Origin: Hydrangea macrophylla
Taxonomy: Eukaryota > Streptophyta > Magnoliopsida > Cornales > Hydrangeaceae
Length of the DNA stretch: 64,000 bases
Direction of reading: 5' to 3'
Assembly: GCA_033977485.1 (NCBI GenBank)
Contig: CM066988.1
Span: 74,639,169-74,703,168, forward strand
The position numbers were made by a program, and so were the translations under genes. Positions 59,018 to 64,000 of the stretch are shown here, in pieces. A model generated the notes under the pieces. The model made no database searches, was not told where the DNA came from, and saw only the letters and a list, made by a program, of their open reading frames with translations. Position 1 is the first letter of the stretch, and every line of letters begins with the position of its first letter.

Positions 59018-60957
59018 TTGTATTATATTCTCTAGTTTTCCTTGTTGCTACTAATGATTTTGTAGGTAACTTGAAAAAAAAAATCTGGATTATAAACGCC
59101 TCGAGGTAACATCCTTCATTCTCTCGCTTTACTTTACATGTCCATGTGCATAGTTTAGAACATTAGGGACAATGTTTAGTTTTAGTTGGGGGGAGTGAGT
59201 CATTGCATGCCTCGTTTATTTCTTTTTATGGTTTCGTGTCAATATACCTGCTTAGCAACATGACTCAGTAAATCAAAATTGCAAAAAATTTGAAATTTTT
59301 AATGGTTCTTGTATTTCTCTCATAGTTAATGTAGTCAGTTATGATGCATTAGTGTTATTTTCTATATGCTATTAGTATGTGATACACTATGGTAGTTTGT
59401 TTACTATCTTAGTTATAGTATATTTTATGCTTTTTAATCTTCAAACAACTTTGAGCACGTTGTGACAACCTTGTACTTAGCTAAAATGGATTAGTAAGCA
59501 TAGTTTAAGTGTCTTGAAAGACTGTAGTGGAGACTAATAACCCAAGTGAGCTTTTGTGCCATTCTTTGTTTTTGAGGGTTTTATAAAATTACTCTTACTT
59601 TTTGAAAAGCGTATTAATTCGTTGAAAGTCTCATTTTTCTTCTTGATTTTGACTGATCACTAGAAGAGAACGTTCAGGATTTACCAAACTTTAGAGCTCT
59701 TGAATTTACTGAAATGAATTATCCTATTAACTTAGAAGATGATTTAGGTCATCTTTTGACCATACATGGATAATACAGCCTTGGCCTACCTATATGTTAT
59801 TTCTTTACTTCACCTCTTGAACTTATCATATTCGCCTTGTCTTCACAATCCTAAAGTCTTTACCTAACTCCAAATTAGGAGTTCAAACCTTAGTTCTTTT
59901 ATTTGGGTATGATTGGGATGTGTTGACATGACAAGAAGTTTGGTTGTGTGATTAAGGGAATGTTGGCAAAGAAAAAAAAATGATGAAAAAAAAAAAGAAA
60001 AAAAAAAGCATGAAACGAAAAAAATGCCAATGGTTGTTACAAAAGAAAAAATAATAATAAAAAGAAGAGTGGAAAAAAAAGAAAAAAAAAAAAAAGACAA
60101 GACAAGAGAGAGGTTGGAGATGTGGGGAAGTTTGAAAAGTTATAGTAGACATTCTAATCATATCCTTTGACCCAATTGAATATCACGAACCTCTTTCTTC
60201 TTTCACCTAACACCTCTTTTTCAAAGTCCTGATGATTTTAAGTAAATTGGATTTGAAGTTAAGGTAATGAGAGAGTTCTCCACGGTATCTCTCTCTTCTA
60301 ATGAAAAGTATCCATTCATGGGACTTTGTGCACTATAAAATGTCCGTTTTTCTATTTAGATATGAAAAGCATTAGATTCCATTTACATTTACTCTTTATA
60401 GCTTCCATATCATGAGTGATAATTATTACACCTAATTCAGAGTGATTTCATCTTAAGAGTGTAATCCCGGTGAGAGTTGAGTCAAAATGAACGTCTTGAT
60501 AGTGTCTTAGGTTATGCAAGCTTTGAAATTAACGTTTTGTATTTTGGTTGTCCATTTACACACACACTTGAAGATTAATAGGTATGGAATATTCTAATGA
60601 CTTTGATAGTAGATTAACTGTAATGTGTGTGTTGCATTGTTATGGCTTACTAGAGAGTTTCATGAGATTGTTGAGCTTAACTATATTGCTAAATGAGAGG
60701 AAAACATTTCTTGAAAACATTTAAATGAGAACCATTTCCTTAAACATGAATTTTGTGGGTAGATTCACTGCAAACCCTCACGAGACAACACTCGTCCACT
60801 AGGGGTAACCTAGAGGTTTAAAGGCTTGTTGCATATGCTAAATGCAATCGCGATTCCTGCGAAAGTGAGTTAGGATTTTAATTTATTTTGTTTTCATTTT
60901 TAGAGTTAAATAAACACTGTTGTAGTTCGCTTCATTGCTAGGGACTAGCAACGAGCT
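59018..60957 (+). other. 3' untranslated region of element I
   Basis: No coding region. It contains an internal polypurine-like tract (59184-59197) and an A/G-rich low-complexity block (59965-60110). Confidence 0.65.
59184..59197 (+). promoter_or_regulatory. Internal second polypurine tract of element I
   Basis: AGTTGGGGGGAGTG closely copies the terminal tract AGTTGGGGGGTG (60958-60969), about 1.77 kb upstream of it. The bases that follow (TGAGTCA versus TGATTCG) are also alike. Confidence 0.55.
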
Positions 60958-60969
60958 AGTTGGGGGGTG
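60958..60969 (+). promoter_or_regulatory. Polypurine tract of element I
   Basis: AGTTGGGGGGTG immediately before the 3' LTR start TGATTCG at 60970. Confidence 0.88.
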
Positions 60970-62604
60970 TGATTCGAGGTGAAAAGTGCATGTTCATAGC
61001 GTATTATATGGTCTTTTATGCATATTTTTATCCCCAAAGTCCCTACATTTAGGTGCATTCTAATAACAATGTTCTTTTTATTGTGTTAATGCTTAAATAT
61101 ATGTTTTTGCATTGTTTTATAGGTATTAGGATGTAAATCAATGAAGTGGAGCTAAAGAAAAGTGATTCTGGTGGATAGAACAACATAAGCAGCTGAGAAA
61201 ACGCCAATTTTGACAATGAAGACTTCAGATTTGGAAGATTTTCCCAGAGATATAAAATGTAGATCTTTGAGTTACGGTCGCGTGGCCGCAAACGGGAGGT
61301 CAATCCAAGGTCTGAGTGAAAAGTTATGGTCATTCTCCCATCAGTGCGCAGAGCTGTCAAAATCAGAGAGTTCAAGCGATTGAAGAAGAGTTCAATCGAT
61401 CGAACCTTCGATCGATCAAACTAAACTCGATCGATCGAACTTTTTAATCATCCAAAAGTTGTGTAAACTCTGCGGGAACCCTATATATACGTCGTTTTGA
61501 CGCCAGACGAAGGGGGGGACGCTCCAGAACGCAGAAAATAGCAGTTTTAGGGTAGTTTTAGGGTTAGATTAGGTGTAGATTAGGTTAGATTCTTGTTTCT
61601 CTTCCTCTTTTCCATTGATTTACTGAAGATTATTGAAGATTCAAGTTTCTTTCATGTTTATTTCAAGTTTATTTCAGATTATATCCAGGTTTTTCTTTCC
61701 AATCCTTGTTATTTGATTGCTATTAGTTTATATGCTATGATTACTCTAGTTTGTTATTCCTGTATTAGTTTAATCATGTTTCTGTAGTTTAGACGTTGGA
61801 AATATGTGATGAAACATTGAATCCCAGCCTCTGCCATGCAATCTTTAGAAACCTTGGGCTCGATCGATCGAAGGTATTTCGATCGATCGAACCAGGGATA
61901 GTCAAGCGATCGAAGACATTTCGATCGATTGAAGGATGATGATGTTCGATCGATCGAGAGAGCTTCGATCGATCGAACTTGTTAATTTCTGAGATGATTC
62001 TTTTAAGTATTCCATGACTTTCTGTTTTAGAAATCTGTCATCAAATTATCCCAATAAGCTCAGTTTGTCACAACAGTTTTTAGAACTTAAAGCCTTAAGG
62101 CCTTTTCTTCAATGACTTTTGAAAACCACTTTGAATGCTAACACCATTTAGAGTGCAAGTAATAACCATTTTTTTAAACCGTCTTCCATGTATTTTACTC
62201 AAATGTGATGATATAGTCCCGGTCATGAAAGGGCTACTGAGTCTTTATCTTTAGAAAAATACGGAATGCTGAAGAGGAATGAACTCCATAGAACGTTAAT
62301 GAATGTGCATGGTAGATGGTTAGGATTAATGTGGATTCACATGTTTCCAACTCCTTTAGTTTATCTGTTTAATTAGTTATGTTTCTTTATGCTTTAGTTT
62401 ATTATTTAGTTTAATTTAATTAATTAGGATTTGTTAGTACACTTCCAATCATTCATTCTTATTTTCTTTTTCTTTTGGTTGTAACTTAGTATATATTCTT
62501 CCTATTCCTTCCCTGTGGGATCGACCTGGACTTATCCAGTATTACTTGCACGATCACCTACACTTGGGTGTTGCACAAGAGCGCACAACATTTTCGCCGT
62601 GTCA
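60970..62604 (+). repeat. 3' LTR of element I
   Basis: Near-identical to 55492-57125. Palindrome clusters at 61373-61440 and 61858-61980. Followed by the duplication CCTTA. Confidence 0.92.
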
Positions 62605-62609
62605 CCTTA

Positions 62610-64000
62610 CAGAATATGTTTTTTTCCTGTTGATTATAATATGAACTGTTTAGTTATTTAAATGTTGATCCATGTTTCTATATGTGATATTGTTAATTTA
62701 AGTGATAATGTAATGCTGTAATAAGATGAACTGTTTAACTGTTACATGATGATATTGTTGAACTGAATAGAAGAACAGAACATGACTGCATGCTACTAAT
62801 CAGTAATGAGTAGATATGATGAATATAGAGCATGTAGTAAATCCTATATCTAGAGCATGAGCATTGCACAACATGTGGTCAGCATGCATGGGATAGTGGT
62901 ATGAAGAAATGAGAGAATACTATGAGAAATGGGATATGTGACTTGTGTGGAATATGCGATATGTGTACTTTGGATCCATAGGATCAACGACTGACGAGCC
63001 GGGTGGACGTGGGATAGTTAGAGTTCCTAGTGCGCCTCTCACTGTTGAAGACGTCCAGTGACGCGTATGCAATGTTAAAGATGTCTAGTGTACCGTTGAA
63101 GATGTCCGACTAGTGCTAATGTATTCTCAGCTGTGTAGAAGATCAGTGAGGGTATACGCACCGTTGAAGAGGTCTGATGTGCCATTTTCATTGTTAATAG
63201 ATAGGAGGTACCATGTAGACAACCGGTTACCATAGCTATGATCGTAGGACCTACTGCCTAGTTGGGTGATTTCGATTGGTATTATGGTATCGACGTTTGG
63301 ATACAGAATGGTATTGTTGTATCGACGAATGGATATGAATATGAGAATGGTTGGTTAGATGATAGTTTAGTCGTGGATTCAGCACCCCGACATAAAGGTA
63401 TATACATGGGTTGCATGCATGGATTTAGTGAATATGTGATGAGATATTATACCATGATCTTTATCCTTGTCACTCTGTAATATATTTCCTGCTATCATTG
63501 AATTCATGTATAGTTTAATGATACCTCTACTATGTCCGTAAGAGACGTCATTGATAAGAGATTAACCGCATTTTAAGATGTTGAACAATAACCAGTGAGG
63601 AGTGTATTTGATGTACTCACTCAACTTTGTATTCAAAGCTGATGGCGTTTGTGCCCTGTAAATTCCAATGTCTAGAGCTTTGTAGGTCTTGAGGACGGAA
63701 GACTGATGTTTTGTCGGACTTGGAGCTGGAAGCTTAAAGACGAAGACGTGCTGCTTTGTAATAATTAGTTTGTGTATCTGTTGTACTTCTGTTATTGTTG
63801 TTATAAGTTTCAGACTCTAAGCCAGCTGTTGTAATATATATAGTAGACTTTTATAATTGGTACTTGGACATATGTTGCTTCCAAACCTTTTATATTTTCG
63901 TTGTAGCCTCTGATTATGTTAATAAGATATGTTCTATGAATAGCATCCTCCCTATCATTGTAATTATTGGTTTGAGTAGATGACAATGCAGTTATTCACC
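62610..64000 (+). repeat. Right LTR of element H, continuation
   Basis: Resumes exactly where LTR H was split and matches about 50151-51553 of the left LTR. The LTR end and the right flank of H lie beyond the window. The small ORF near 63262 also exists in the left copy and is not a gene. Confidence 0.87.

Larger units (their letters stand above)
55492..62604 (+). mobile_element. Element I: young non-autonomous Athila-type LTR element (7113 bp)
   Basis: Two full LTRs (1634 and 1635 bp) begin TGATTCGAGG and end TTTTCGCCGTGTCA. By eye they differ at only about two dozen positions. The duplication CCTTA (55487-55491, 62605-62609) is intact. The primer site matches tRNA-Asp, as in Athila. Internally there is one 575-codon ORF and 1.95 kb of non-coding sequence; no gag-pol domain is recognised. 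The element would need proteins in trans. Confidence 0.93.
49316..64000 (+). mobile_element. Element H: gag-only gypsy element, right LTR split by element I
   Basis: Two long LTRs flank a 3.0-kb internal region (51621-54642) with a primer site and broken gag but no recognisable pol. The right LTR (54643 on) is interrupted at 55492-62604 by I and continues past the window end. By comparison with the left copy, about 65-70 bases remain outside. Confidence 0.85.

Noticed and set aside
59864..60161. Phe-rich minus-strand ORFs
   Set aside because: Low-complexity A/G tract in the 3' untranslated region of element I.
63262..63480. 72-codon ORF
   Set aside because: Lies in LTR H and is not conserved as an ORF in the left copy at 50717-50923, which reads in a different way.

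Overview
This is a plant nuclear window, almost certainly from an angiosperm with a repeat-rich genome. It contains no intact host gene. Nearly everything is a nested pile of LTR retrotransposons with DNA transposons and SINEs inserted into and between them. The evidence is plant tRNA primer sites (initiator-Met, and tRNA-Asp of the Athila type), CACTA and hAT termini, tRNA-derived SINEs with A tails, and long AT-rich intervals without coding potential. The only host-derived coding sequence I recognise is a set of exon fragments of an NDR-type AGC protein kinase carried inside a CACTA element.

Layout. 1-7867: element A, a Tat/Ogre-like gypsy element with gag only; its 5' LTR is cut by the window edge. 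7868-15819: element B, an older Tat/Ogre-like element with broken gag, no pol, a long repeat-filled 3' region and a 3' LTR; A sits inside B's gag. 15820-26233: a decayed Ty1/copia gag-protease relic, a 727-bp hAT-type element, degenerate tandem repeats, two SINEs, the truncated 5' end of a copia element (D) and an inverted-repeat remnant. 26234-43676: copia element C with TSD ATTAG. A hAT-type element sits in its 5' LTR, a CACTA element (E) in its protease codons, and a reverse-oriented gypsy element (F) in its reverse transcriptase. 43917-49315: gypsy element G (same family as F), broken off in pol. 49316-64000: gypsy element H, gag only, whose right LTR is split by element I (55492-62604, TSD CCTTA). 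I is young and non-autonomous, with a tRNA-Asp primer site and one intact 575-codon ORF of unknown function.

Order of events. B is older than A. C is older than its hAT, CACTA and F insertions, each of which has its own target duplication. H is older than I. A, B, H and I all lack pol and would need enzymes supplied in trans. C, F and G once had pol genes but carry stops, frameshifts or deletions.

Most interesting. (1) The LTRs of A, and the 3' region of B, are built largely of arrays of short hairpins. Stem sequences change from copy to copy while pairing is kept, including a 10-copy CTACGT...ACGTAG stem-loop shared by A and B. (2) Unrelated LTR families (H, I, and in a variant form F and G) carry clusters of TCGATCGA-type palindromes, in H and I just upstream of the TATA box. 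(3) The CACTA element has captured ordered NDR-kinase exons. (4) Element I carries an unclassified, intact Tyr/Gln-rich ORF and a second internal polypurine tract.
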